Shown here: positions 13,907-22,425 of the stretch, in pieces | Layout of the letters: each line of letters begins with the position of its first letter | Position numbering within the stretch: position 1 is the first letter of the stretch | Source: a virus | DNA: 30,039 nt | Reading direction: 5' to 3' (one strand) | IMG/VR virus record: IMGVR_UViG_3300042392_000200 | Span: 1 to 30,039 of that record | Position numbers and translations under genes: made by a program | The notes under the pieces: model-generated | Database searches by the model: none | The model's input: only the letters and a program-made list of their open reading frames with translations | What the model was told of the DNA's origin: nothing

Positions 13907-14449
13907 TTAAATGGACTCGCTCCAGATTGGAACGAACTGTCCGTCTTCTGTTCTCCTATATGTAAGTATACCATCGCCCATTCTTCGTGTCAACTCTTGC
14001 TTGCTGGGCGTAATATCATTAGTAATTAATTTATCTTTTCTTGGTCTACCAATATGGTGTGTAGCAAGTATATCACGAATGTCTCTTACCTGCGATTCTG
14101 AATAGTATGACCTTACCTGAAAACCTCTTGCACCACCTTTTTGAGATCCCATTGGAAAAGGAATAACGCCCCTTTTCATTAAGTCTGGCATATATTTTTT
14201 ATGACGATTAACTAAATCAGCAGTCTCTCTAACTGTGTATGCTCGTTCTCTTTTCTTTTTAAAATCACTAATTAAACAACTTTCAATTTGATCTTTTGTA
14301 ATATTATAAACAGACATAATACCATTAGATTTATTTAGGTGATAAACTCTAACAAGGTCTCCATTTAAGAACCAAACCTTTTTGTTCCCTGGAATTACAG
14401 GGAGGACATTGTAGCCTTCGCTCTCAATACTTCCTTTTTTAACAGCCAT
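13907..14449 (-). CDS. HTH DNA-binding protein (MerR/excisionase-like) with GRPR motif
   Basis: The 180 aa protein has an N-terminal strand-rich part (to about 60: VWFLNGDLVRVYHL), a basic linker FKKKRER, then a winged-HTH-like AYTVRETADLVNRHKKYMPDLMKRGVIPFP (about 70-99) followed by RSYYSESQVRDIRDIL (113-128), which resembles MerR/excisionase folds, and an AT-hook-like HHIGRPRKDK (131-140). It should bind DNA. A strong GGAGGGG site precedes ATG 14449, although that ATG lies 55 nt inside the previous zinc gene. It sits at the junction of tail and replication modules, so a regulator of the early genes or an origin-binding factor are both possible; neither is shown. Confidence 0.75.
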   Translation of the reverse strand: MAVKKGSIESEGYNVLPVIPGNKKVWFLNGDLVRVYHLNKSNGIMSVYNITKDQIESCLISDFKKKRERAYTVRETADLVNRHKKYMPDLMKRGVIPFPMGSQKGGARGFQVRSYYSESQVRDIRDILATHHIGRPRKDKLITNDITPSKQELTRRMGDGILTYRRTEDGQFVPIWSESI

Positions 14450-14586
14450 GACCCCTCCGCATAACTTTCTGGTGGATTATAAAAATTTCTTGATCCACAC
14501 ATCATACAGTAAGTTTCAAGATGTCCAATTGTACTGTATTGTCTGTCAAGAAACATTCTCCCATTACATTTTTTACATTTTAGCAT
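14395..14586 (-). CDS. Small zinc-ribbon protein
   Basis: The 63 aa product begins MLKCKKCNGRMFLDRQYST and then has YCMMCGSRNFYNP, giving a four-cysteine zinc ribbon (C4, C7, C27, C30) with the CxxCxG...CxxCG look of small transcription-factor-like ribbons. The ATG overlaps the preceding stop as TAATG. The last 55 nt overlap the HTH gene in another frame, so only the first 44 codons are coded alone. The zinc site lies entirely outside the overlap. Role unknown; adaptors of this kind often bind nucleic acid or RNA polymerase. Confidence 0.7.
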   Translation of the reverse strand: MLKCKKCNGRMFLDRQYSTIGHLETYCMMCGSRNFYNPPESYAEGSWLLKKEVLRAKATMSSL

Positions 14587-15029
14587 TAATTAGGTACGCC
14601 AATAATAATTAAGTTAACATCAATCGCTAGATCTCCAGATGTATTAAATTTTACAACACCTTCAAGTCCAGAAGTTGTTATGTTTTTTAAAACAATTGTA
14701 ACATTTTTACCAGCAACTGTATTTCCCGTATTGATTGCTGTTGCAGTTGCAATTGGAGCATACTTAAATTCTCCAGGAAAAGAATACGTAAAAGACTTTT
14801 CTTCTCCAGCAGTAATTGTTCCGCTACTTACTACACGAACATTACCACCAATGACTCTGGCCTCACTACCTTTAATATTTTGTCTACCAGCATTCGGGGT
14901 GTCAATTGATGTATACTTGTAAGTTGCTGGAGATATAGCAGAGGATAACTCATTAATCACTTGTGCTAATTGAGAAATATAAGTTACATCTAGTGGTTGC
15001 CCACGCTCAGGTAAAGGGATTTTTGCCAT
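14586..15029 (-). CDS. Minor virion protein with H-type lectin-like C-terminal domain
   Basis: The 147 aa product starts MAKIPLPERGQPLDVTYISQLAQVINELSSAISPATYKY, a helical oligomerisation-like head, then a strand-rich domain: VRVVSSGTITAGEEKSFTYSF (about 64-84), FKYAPIATATAIN and GVVKFNTSGDLAIDVNLIIIGVPN at the end. A short helix plus beta-rich trimer fits receptor-binding or decorating phage proteins with an H-lectin fold. I recall very similar proteins in phages of aquatic bacteria. It is the last tail-module gene. It starts 7 nt after the previous stop with no Shine-Dalgarno; a promoter candidate overlaps this gap. Confidence 0.6.
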   Translation of the reverse strand: MAKIPLPERGQPLDVTYISQLAQVINELSSAISPATYKYTSIDTPNAGRQNIKGSEARVIGGNVRVVSSGTITAGEEKSFTYSFPGEFKYAPIATATAINTGNTVAGKNVTIVLKNITTSGLEGVVKFNTSGDLAIDVNLIIIGVPN

Positions 15030-15035
15030 AATACT

Positions 15036-15044
15036 ATTATACCA
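15036..15044 (-). promoter_or_regulatory. Candidate extended -10 promoter, leaderless
   Basis: The minus strand reads TGGTATAATAGTATT then ATG 15029. TATAAT (15041-15036) has the TGn extension directly upstream and ends 6 nt before the ATG, the spacing expected for transcription starting at the A of the ATG. The gene has no ribosome site. The shared GGTATAATA also lies before ATG 12153. No good -35 is visible. It lies at the end of the tail module, so it could switch on the replication genes. Confidence 0.4.
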
Positions 15045-15507
15045 CTAGGCTTACTGGATCAGACTCAAAAAGTGTAGCCTTAATAAACCTTTGTTTGGGA
15101 AATGTCGGGACTTGAAGTGCAAACATTGCTGTATTGTATCCTGATGGAACTAAAATTGTGTATGAGGATGTCTGGATAGATGCAACATACTGAAAATCAT
15201 CTGTACCCCATTTAACATACAAATCAAAATCAGATTTTAAATTTGCTGGAGGAGCCCAGACAAGGTTAATAATTTCTTTGTTTGCGCTTGTCACTACAGA
15301 ATGTGAAATCCAAGGCTCTGGTGTTGGCAGCAATTCTCTATCTATTTCAGGCTCAACATTAATTTTATATCTTGGAGACCAATGAGAATTTCTATTTCTA
15401 TCTTCAGAAACTATTCTATATCTAACTAAATAATTTTGTAAGACTCCACTAAACGCTGGAAGATCTTGTTTTTTAATTATTACTTTTTTTACTATCGGGT
15501 TTGACAT
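15037..15507 (-). CDS. Tail/virion protein with fibronectin III-like fold
   Basis: The 156 aa product has a lysine-rich start (KKVIIKKQD), strands YLVRYRIVSEDRNRNSHWSPRYKINV (about 26-51), NLVWAPP and DFDLYVKWGTDDFQYVASIQ (about 93-112), and SSYTILVPSGYNTAMFALQVP near the end. Alternating short strands with Trp, Tyr and Pro residues read like an Ig/fibronectin-type domain common in tail tips and fibres. Its ATG forms TAATG with the fibre gene stop. I have seen the YRIVSEDRN pattern in minor tail proteins of similar phages. Role: probable tail-tip or fibre component, unproven. Confidence 0.6.
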   Translation of the reverse strand: MSNPIVKKVIIKKQDLPAFSGVLQNYLVRYRIVSEDRNRNSHWSPRYKINVEPEIDRELLPTPEPWISHSVVTSANKEIINLVWAPPANLKSDFDLYVKWGTDDFQYVASIQTSSYTILVPSGYNTAMFALQVPTFPKQRFIKATLFESDPVSLVV

Positions 15508-16868
15508 TAAAGAACATCCATCCCAAACCTAAACTCAATATGGTTTGTAGTGTTTGCGTTCTTTACAATAGTTTCTGAGTTAGTATTTTTAATTACAGAG
15601 TAACCAGACAAACCATAAACTGGATTAGAAGAAGTAATGTTTTCTAATCTTAGCGCATCTAAGCAAACATAGTAGTCATCGCTTGGAGATGCAATCTGTA
15701 CTGTTGGAGACACTGCAGTTGAAGATACTGTTGTTCCTGCTTTGTTGTACTTTATGGTAGTTGATGTAACTTCTGTAATTTCAAATGTACCGTCAAACCT
15801 TTCAGAGTTTCCCAAACCAGCAACAATAATTTTGTCTCCTACAGCAAAACTATGATTCGCAGAAGTTGTTAAGGTTACAACAGTAGAGGTTGCAGATTTA
15901 TTACTAACCAATGCAGTTCCTTTTATTACTGTAGCATAAAACTTTACAACATCAACAACCTTCCAAGTAAACCCAGTTGTTTTAACTAAGTCTTCAAGAG
16001 CAACTGAAGAAACAAAATATCTATTTGTTGCAAAATCAACACCTGCGTCTGTTTCTTTTATTGCTACCCCAAGTCTTGCGTACTGTGCTCCTGTAGCATT
16101 TGCCTCATCTGTATCGGAAAATTCAACAAGAATTCTTACTTCGTCTGGCTGGACTACAGACTCTCCATCTTTATTTATAACAGAAAATGCAAGTTTGAGT
16201 TGATCAGTAGGAGCATTCTTATCAAAGTCAAGGCTTGCTCCAGTTAAATGTATATGGTTTGATTCTGCTGCAATGCCAACTACTCCACTTGTAAGAGATA
16301 GATTGCTCGTATTTCCTCTTAAAACCATTATGTTATTTAAGAATCTACATCTTTCATACCGATCAAGTCTACTTGGTTCAGTAAAGGTTGGGTTATCTGC
16401 GTTTGTTTGAAATACTGTATTTGTTGTGCTTATAACGTTGTCTGGTGGAGTTGAACCTGAGTCTAAGCGTGTATAAATTGACGGAATTGCAACAGCACTA
16501 TTTTGATTATGATACTCCCAATTTTCTGCTCCACTAAAAGAGTAGATGGTTTTGCTATCATACGCTCCTGCACTTGGGTTAGCACCAGCAGACCAAACAC
16601 CCACCTCAGTTATTTCATATCGTTCTGCTGTTGGAAGTTCTGCTGTAAAAACAATTTTTGATTGACCACCTTCAGTAACATAGCCACGAGAGGTTATTGG
16701 AACACGAAACATTTCAAAATCTAAAGATTCTTTTAGTGAGTAGTCTCCAAGTGTTCCATCGGAGGCAAGTGGTTTTGCTCCACATCCAATAGCAATATGT
16801 GAAGCATAGGCAGGAGCCTGCCCAATAAGATATTTAGCCAAAATATTTTTACCTATATTAGTTATCAT
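15507..16868 (-). CDS. Tail fibre / minor tail protein
   Basis: The 453 aa protein has a fibre-like N-terminus (MITNIGKNILAKYLIGQAP, then HIAIGCGAKPL at about 24-34 and YEITEVGVWS at 84-93), matching tail-attachment ends of phage fibres. A strand-rich middle (about 175-310) resembles a jelly roll. A module at 313-391 appears inserted (see separate entry), after which the fold resumes with DDYYVCLDALRLENI (397-411). GAGGAG lies before the ATG, directly after the upstream stop. It likely contacts the cell surface, though no catalytic site is visible. It has no collagen-like or coiled-coil trimerisation motif that I can see. Confidence 0.75.
   Translation of the reverse strand: MITNIGKNILAKYLIGQAPAYASHIAIGCGAKPLASDGTLGDYSLKESLDFEMFRVPITSRGYVTEGGQSKIVFTAELPTAERYEITEVGVWSAGANPSAGAYDSKTIYSFSGAENWEYHNQNSAVAIPSIYTRLDSGSTPPDNVISTTNTVFQTNADNPTFTEPSRLDRYERCRFLNNIMVLRGNTSNLSLTSGVVGIAAESNHIHLTGASLDFDKNAPTDQLKLAFSVINKDGESVVQPDEVRILVEFSDTDEANATGAQYARLGVAIKETDAGVDFATNRYFVSSVALEDLVKTTGFTWKVVDVVKFYATVIKGTALVSNKSATSTVVTLTTSANHSFAVGDKIIVAGLGNSERFDGTFEITEVTSTTIKYNKAGTTVSSTAVSPTVQIASPSDDYYVCLDALRLENITSSNPVYGLSGYSVIKNTNSETIVKNANTTNHIEFRFGMDVL
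15696..15932 (-). other. Domain apparently inserted in the fibre protein
   Basis: Residues 313-391 contain VVTLTTSANHSFAVGDKIIVAGL, then FDGTFEITEVTSTTIKYNKAG. This is a small beta module (hsF-vGD-i-v-G...F-Gt-eit-v-stTi-Y) that recurs in phage tail proteins. The flanks VVDVVKFYATVI and DDYYVCLDALRLENI read as neighbouring parts of one fold, so I infer a loop insertion. Confidence 0.5.
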
Positions 16869-17480
16869 TTATAACTCCTCTTCATATATTGTACCATTAA
16901 GTATATCTCCATCAGTTAATATTTCTACATCTACCTGCTCATCAGGCTCAAGTGATGAAACATTTATAATAAGATCTCCAGTAGTTGGATCTATGTATAC
17001 GACCTCTTCATTTGGGCCTGTTCCATAGGCTGGTAATTTTAACTCTAACCTTATGGGAAAGTTTTTAAAATATGTGTCTAAAGTATTTTCAATTTTAATA
17101 ATGTTGTTTGGGTTGTACTGTATGTATAAGTCTTTTAGATTTTTAATAGGGCTATACAAAACGTCTTGACCATTAACAATATCGTTTCTTGAAATATTAA
17201 TTAATTCTTGTCCCCCAATATTTTCAAAAATTAAATCTACCATTATCTCGTCTGCAAGAATTGGATTGCCTAAAGCAACTAGCGCTGGTGTTGCAGCCTT
17301 AACAGAGTCATCTAGAGATGTTCTACTTGTTTCTCCAGATTGGCTTGCTGCTGATTGATTTGCTGCTGGTTGATCTGCTACTGGAGTTAGGCCTATGCCA
17401 AGATTTGGATTTGCCCAACCCCATATTGTCAAAGGATTTCCGCCTGCAATATTTGCTGTTGCCGATACGTATTCTGCCAT
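16869..17480 (-). CDS. Minor tail protein, function unknown
   Basis: The 203 aa product starts MAEYVSATANIAGGNPLTIWGWANPNLGI, has a low-complexity Ala/Gln/Ser linker (about residues 35-54), then a region with ILADEIMVDLIFENIGGQELINISR (about 74-98), a strand-like FPIRLELKLPAYG and a highly acidic end. Its ATG overlaps the large hub protein stop as TAATG, and its stop abuts the fibre start, so it is part of the tail operon. No domain is recognised. Acidic, soluble and without membrane segments, it is probably a tail-tip or fibre connector, a guess from position. Confidence 0.65.
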   Translation of the reverse strand: MAEYVSATANIAGGNPLTIWGWANPNLGIGLTPVADQPAANQSAASQSGETSRTSLDDSVKAATPALVALGNPILADEIMVDLIFENIGGQELINISRNDIVNGQDVLYSPIKNLKDLYIQYNPNNIIKIENTLDTYFKNFPIRLELKLPAYGTGPNEEVVYIDPTTGDLIINVSSLEPDEQVDVEILTDGDILNGTIYEEEL

Positions 17481-20400
17481 TACACTACCTCGCTTAAAAA
17501 TATTGTCATTGATGGACCACTTTGATCTTTGGAGTACTCTATATTATACACAACAAACCTACTGTCTTTTGGTGCAACTTTATCTATTCCTTTATCAGTG
17601 TAGTCTACTGTAACAATATCTCCCAATTGAATCATCGGGTTTGCAAAAATCTTAACTCCAACTGACTTTCTTGGTTTCATTATTTTTTCAATAACCCAAG
17701 ACATTAAGTTTTCTGCTGCATCCTGTGACTGAATATATGGAACTTCTAGTGTAAAATCTTTTTTACCATAAGTCATTCTGCTTAGTTTTATATCTTGATA
17801 ATCTTTTTTAAACTTAAAAGGATTTGTAATTAAAGATGAATTAACAGTTTGCGGGTCGGCCAAGTTACTATTTTTTGAAAAATACTCATCAACTGTTAAG
17901 TCTCTATTTGATTCCTGAGTAAAAGCAATTCCCTGAATTCTTAAATAGTTTCCGCTACTTTCGTCTAGACTTAGTTGTGTGTCCGTTGAATTAAATACTA
18001 AAAACTCTGCCCCATAGGATCCTGCTCTAAATCCAGAAACGGTGTATCCTTTTATTCTGTTAAATGTTGGAGATAGTTTTGCATACAATGCTGGATAGGC
18101 TTTGTCATATTTAATATTAAATGATGCTGCCTCTCTCATAATAGTTCCAAACTCTTCAAAGTACATGTCAAAAGCAGGTGGCTCAGCAGAACTTATTCCT
18201 GAAAGGTAGGAGTTTTGTATGGCGCCACTCATAGCATACTTTTCAAATGAAGAGTTTGCACTAACTTCAGAATCTCCAAATGCTGAAGAGATTGGGGTAT
18301 TGAGTTTAAAAGCAGTATTTTGTGAATAGTTATTTGCAAGAGCATAGATATTTTCAAACATAACTCTTGATGAACCACGAACAAATAGCGCCATATTATT
18401 GTATGCTGGCAATGGATCTTCATCGTCTACAGTTGCAATAAGATTATTATTTAAATATAAAAAGAACCTTCTTCGTGTTCCTAAATCCTGGTACTCAACA
18501 GACAAATCATAAACAGTTGGATTTTGTTCTGTTGCCATACGAGATTGACCAGTAAACTTTCCATCGTCAACTATAATATTTGCCAGACCTTCGTACAATT
18601 TAATTGGAATAGCAGATGAACCAGAAGCCTTTATCTTATAAAACATTACATTATTTACATTTGTTTTTTCAGGATCTACTAAGTTGTTGGCACCTAAAGC
18701 AATAATTTCAAAGTAGTATCCATTGTTTGTTGCTGGGTTAATCATTACTGCCATTCCTCCGCTCCCCCCAATGATACTAATATCTTTGTCTGGAGTTGTT
18801 CCTGGAACTGTAAAGTATGTAGATGCTCCGACAGGGGTTTGTCCTCTGTTGGCGTTATTCTCAATTTTTCCAATAAGCCTAAGTCTGGTTCCAAAATGTT
18901 TAAACTTGTTGTCTAACGGCTTATATACATAAGATATAAAATCTGTTGGAGACTCTGTAGTTGTAAACCCTGGACCATTCATAACTAATGCAGATGACTG
19001 AACAGTACCAACCTGTGTAGACAACATTGCATTTATGTTAGACTCTGAAATATATTTAGAAGACAATGTGTTTTTAATAATTCCATTTCTTGATGTTTTT
19101 TCTGCAAGTGTATTGTTTATTCCTGCTGGACCAACTGTTGTTGTTGGCATGCCTTGATCTAACTTAAATAAATATTTTGACTCCATAGTACAACCACGTA
19201 CGTTGGTATTGTTAGACCAGTATGAATCTATCCCCGCAGAATGTGAGGCAACCTTTGTTCCAAACTGTCCTCTTCCGTGTTTTGCTACTTCTCCATTTTT
19301 AAGTTTTGATATTCCAGACACTTCCTCGTAGTTTGGCTCAGCGTATATTCTTACTAAACCTGTAGGATACATTTTTCCATTAAACGGTAGTGATGAAAAA
19401 TATTTTTCATATTCCTGAACGCTGTTAATCCAAACATCGCCAGTGCCAGATATGTTATATTGAACTGCATCATACTTTATAATTTCTCCGTTAGAATAAA
19501 AGTATCCGTTATATCTTGTAATCCAGTAAACTGCCTCACCCAGATCTATCACATTGTTTACTATTGTATTATTCTTTACTGATGGTAAGTCTAAAGATAG
19601 GCTTGAGTTAAGTGGTATTGCACTTAGCATATAGGTTGATTGATTTCCAACTTCCCCGTTAATAGACTTGGTGTATTCGGTTCCACCAACCTCCCAAAGA
19701 AGAACTGGCTTATATATCCATACCTTTTCGCTGTCTACAAGGCTTGCCTGCTTTATTGAACCAATAGATCTTTGTATATGCCTTGTGCTATAGACAATTT
19801 TTCCACCATTGTAAACTTCGTTTTCTTGAGAAGTAATTTCTAAAATATTTGACAACTTGACATTATTTCTTTCATTTTTAACTACCCCAGAATCATAAAA
19901 GTCTGTTGAGCCATAAAGGGTTAGATCTGTTTGTCTTTGGTCTTTTGATGGCATTATATAATCCTTGCTCATCATAACAAAGTTATTGTACTCGTCAAAG
20001 AACATGGCAGTCTGTGTTGATACAGCGATATCTTCTAAGACTTTGGCAACACTTTTTCCTGGTGGAATAAAAAAGTACGGAATAACAATTTCTGATTCTT
20101 CTTCAACTCTTTTAAAAACATAGTTAGAAAACCCTATGGAGTCAAGAAGCAGTGATACTGCAGAACTTACAGAGGTGTTGGTTAGCAACATTTCTGGAGC
20201 AATCTGTGATTCAAAATAAAAATATAGATCTCTGAGATTTAAAGAAACGGTTTTTGATTGGTTGTCTAGTTTTGGAAATCCATCGGAGTACATAGTCTTG
20301 ATTGGTAGGTAATACTCAGTTCCAGAATTATCTGTAATAACTTCATAAAGTTTAATTTGAATATTTTTAGAAACATACTTACTAATAATGCTTAAACTAT

Positions 20401-21769
20401 TTGATGGATGAAAAGCATCATCAAAATCAAATAAAGAAAGTGATCCTGTTGACGCAAGAAGTTGTCCTACTGGAAGACCGCTTGCTCCAAGATCAGAGGC
20501 GCTTTTGTTAACAGAAAAACTTAATACCCTATCACTTAAATCGGAAACTAATCTTGGCGATAGTTCAATAAGATCAAAGGTAGAATCAAATTTATTCATT
20601 GTATCAATAATGACTCTTATTCCAGAAATATACTCGAACTCTTTATACTTTGTTTGATTGTTCAATGTAAATGCGGGTGGATTAGTTAGATCTGTAACAA
20701 AATTTGTAAGAGTTCCAACGGCAGAATCTTCAAGTGACCAACCATAAGATGGTATAAAAGTTTTCCAACTTCCCAAGTGCCATATATGATAAACACCTAG
20801 AGATGTACTATTTGAAATAATTAAATATGCATCTCCCTCTTGGCCTTCTGTTGGTCTTAATGTCTCAGATGATAGTTCTGCAATAAATTTAAAATTATTT
20901 GAATATGCTTTTGGTACAACTAATCCATAAGAAACTTCTACGTACCCATCAGATCCAAAGATTGGCTTGCCATCTTTTCTTCTCTCTTCATCAGAAAATG
21001 ATATAGCATCAACCCAGGTATTGTTTTTTAATACTTGAATCTTCCATTTTTTTGGAGTTGTTTGATTTACTTCGTTATAGTACGGGTCTAAAAATGTTTC
21101 AGAAGAGTTTGAAAATGTTCCGTAATCTAATTCCCCAATATTGGTTTGTGTTTTTACCACTATCCTGTTTGCTGGGACCATTTGTTTGTATACTACAAAT
21201 GGAGCAGTGTCTTCTATTCTGTGTCTTCCATTAATAGTTTTGTTGGCAATTCCATATTCCGTACCGACTTCTGTTCTAAAAGAAGTCCAGTACTTAAAGG
21301 GATCATTCTTGTCTGACATATAGTACCTTGGTCTTTTTGCCATATTAATGTTTGGGTTGTGAATATATCTTCCATTTAAAAATGTTGCCTTGTTGATTCC
21401 AGATCTTGGTCTTTGATAACTAAAGCAGTCTTCTAGTGAATAGAGCATCTTCATTTTTTCTTTAATGGGTTTTAATGTATTTGGAGTTTCATTATCTTCT
21501 GGATCTATTCCACCATCAATAGTGATATCTGCATCTGTAGCACCAGTATAGTATTTAATTGCTCCAGCAGTAGTTCCAGAATCTAGTGGGTCAAAAGTGT
21601 TTGGAATTGTTCTGTATACAGAGTCTTCTTGCATTGGTCTATATCTGTAGTTTCCTATTAAAGATATGTTTGTTGCAATATTCATATTCCATTCAGCGAT
21701 CACTGATGATCTTGTTTGAACAGAAGAGTTTGTTTCTATATAGTTTAATAAATCTTTATCTTGAAACAT
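17480..21769 (-). CDS. Large tail hub / minor tail protein with lectin-like domain
   Basis: The 1429 aa protein starts MFQDKDLLNYIETNSSVQTR at ATG 21769 (TAATG with the previous gene, GAAGAGG upstream); an extension to 21802 overlaps that gene and is not supported. It has long strand-rich modules. About residues 930-1145 read as a concanavalin/LamG-like jelly roll (NGYYFEIIALGANN, RRRFFLYLNNNLIATVDD, MALFVRGSSRVMFENIYA), which could bind host surface sugars. The C-terminus (SWVIEKIMKPRKSVGVKIFA, LGDIVTVDYTD, FVVYNIEYSKD, SMTIFLSEVV) looks like a gp27/gpD-type hub end. It should form the tail tip ring or central fibre. No lysozyme or peptidase motif was seen. Confidence 0.8.
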   Translation of the reverse strand: MFQDKDLLNYIETNSSVQTRSSVIAEWNMNIATNISLIGNYRYRPMQEDSVYRTIPNTFDPLDSGTTAGAIKYYTGATDADITIDGGIDPEDNETPNTLKPIKEKMKMLYSLEDCFSYQRPRSGINKATFLNGRYIHNPNINMAKRPRYYMSDKNDPFKYWTSFRTEVGTEYGIANKTINGRHRIEDTAPFVVYKQMVPANRIVVKTQTNIGELDYGTFSNSSETFLDPYYNEVNQTTPKKWKIQVLKNNTWVDAISFSDEERRKDGKPIFGSDGYVEVSYGLVVPKAYSNNFKFIAELSSETLRPTEGQEGDAYLIISNSTSLGVYHIWHLGSWKTFIPSYGWSLEDSAVGTLTNFVTDLTNPPAFTLNNQTKYKEFEYISGIRVIIDTMNKFDSTFDLIELSPRLVSDLSDRVLSFSVNKSASDLGASGLPVGQLLASTGSLSLFDFDDAFHPSNSLSIISKYVSKNIQIKLYEVITDNSGTEYYLPIKTMYSDGFPKLDNQSKTVSLNLRDLYFYFESQIAPEMLLTNTSVSSAVSLLLDSIGFSNYVFKRVEEESEIVIPYFFIPPGKSVAKVLEDIAVSTQTAMFFDEYNNFVMMSKDYIMPSKDQRQTDLTLYGSTDFYDSGVVKNERNNVKLSNILEITSQENEVYNGGKIVYSTRHIQRSIGSIKQASLVDSEKVWIYKPVLLWEVGGTEYTKSINGEVGNQSTYMLSAIPLNSSLSLDLPSVKNNTIVNNVIDLGEAVYWITRYNGYFYSNGEIIKYDAVQYNISGTGDVWINSVQEYEKYFSSLPFNGKMYPTGLVRIYAEPNYEEVSGISKLKNGEVAKHGRGQFGTKVASHSAGIDSYWSNNTNVRGCTMESKYLFKLDQGMPTTTVGPAGINNTLAEKTSRNGIIKNTLSSKYISESNINAMLSTQVGTVQSSALVMNGPGFTTTESPTDFISYVYKPLDNKFKHFGTRLRLIGKIENNANRGQTPVGASTYFTVPGTTPDKDISIIGGSGGMAVMINPATNNGYYFEIIALGANNLVDPEKTNVNNVMFYKIKASGSSAIPIKLYEGLANIIVDDGKFTGQSRMATEQNPTVYDLSVEYQDLGTRRRFFLYLNNNLIATVDDEDPLPAYNNMALFVRGSSRVMFENIYALANNYSQNTAFKLNTPISSAFGDSEVSANSSFEKYAMSGAIQNSYLSGISSAEPPAFDMYFEEFGTIMREAASFNIKYDKAYPALYAKLSPTFNRIKGYTVSGFRAGSYGAEFLVFNSTDTQLSLDESSGNYLRIQGIAFTQESNRDLTVDEYFSKNSNLADPQTVNSSLITNPFKFKKDYQDIKLSRMTYGKKDFTLEVPYIQSQDAAENLMSWVIEKIMKPRKSVGVKIFANPMIQLGDIVTVDYTDKGIDKVAPKDSRFVVYNIEYSKDQSGPSMTIFLSEVV

Positions 21770-22425
21770 TATGCCTCTTCCAGTGTTAGAGACACATTCC
21801 AAAAATCAAAGTTCAAACCACTTCTTTTAACAACTGAGTAACTAAAGTCTGAAAAAAATACTTCTATAATTTCATTATATTTATTTATATTATTAAACCT
21901 ATTGTCTGTTTCCCCTGCATCTGTATCTTCAAAGTTTGTGTACTTGTCATATGAAAGATATACCCAAAAAGACCCTTTATGGTTATCATACCAATCAAGC
22001 AGTTCGACTCCGCCTGCTCCGCCATCAGTTGTAAACTCTAATGGATTTTGTCTAGAAGCAGTTTTAATCATATCCGCATTTCCGTTGGTATCAAAATCTG
22101 CTTTAGTATCATATGCTCTTGATGGCAACATATTCCAAGATGCTGTAATTTGTAGTTTATCCGCAATATGGTATGACCTCATACGGCCATTGATCATTCT
22201 TTCCCGTTTTTCAATTCTAGTAGGCTTAAAGTCAATACCTGACCTGTTATCATCTGAAAGTATTAAAAACTCCCCATTGGACCCTTCAGAGGCTGTATAT
22301 GACCCTATCTCGTTGCCATCTGGTATATAAAACCCATCAACTTTTGTTCCAGGGTTGTCAGAAAATAACATTGCCTGTGGTCTGGAGTATTTCTTTCTAC
22401 CAGACATGTAGTTATTAGTTGCCAT
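21769..22425 (-). CDS. Distal tail-like minor tail protein
   Basis: The 218 aa protein has a conserved-looking order: an N-terminal arm (MSGRKKYSRPQAMLFSD), a strand region FLILSDDNRSGIDFKPTRIEKRERMINGRMRSYHIADKLQITASWN (about 53-98), FWVYLSYDKYTNF (about 152-164) and a C-terminal EVFFSDFSYSVVKRSGLNFDFWNVSLTLEEA. The closing F-W-N-V-S-L-x-L-E-E-A is what a distal tail protein (Dit) or tail-tube-end protein shows in related siphophages, and the gene lies between tape measure and hub as Dit does. It starts TAATG at the tape measure stop. No enzymatic motif. Confidence 0.7.
   Translation of the reverse strand: MATNNYMSGRKKYSRPQAMLFSDNPGTKVDGFYIPDGNEIGSYTASEGSNGEFLILSDDNRSGIDFKPTRIEKRERMINGRMRSYHIADKLQITASWNMLPSRAYDTKADFDTNGNADMIKTASRQNPLEFTTDGGAGGVELLDWYDNHKGSFWVYLSYDKYTNFEDTDAGETDNRFNNINKYNEIIEVFFSDFSYSVVKRSGLNFDFWNVSLTLEEA

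Noticed and set aside
21902-22330. 142-codon plus-strand frame opposite the distal tail gene
   Set aside because: Antisense shadow, Ser/Pro-rich without domain character. All supported genes are on the other strand.
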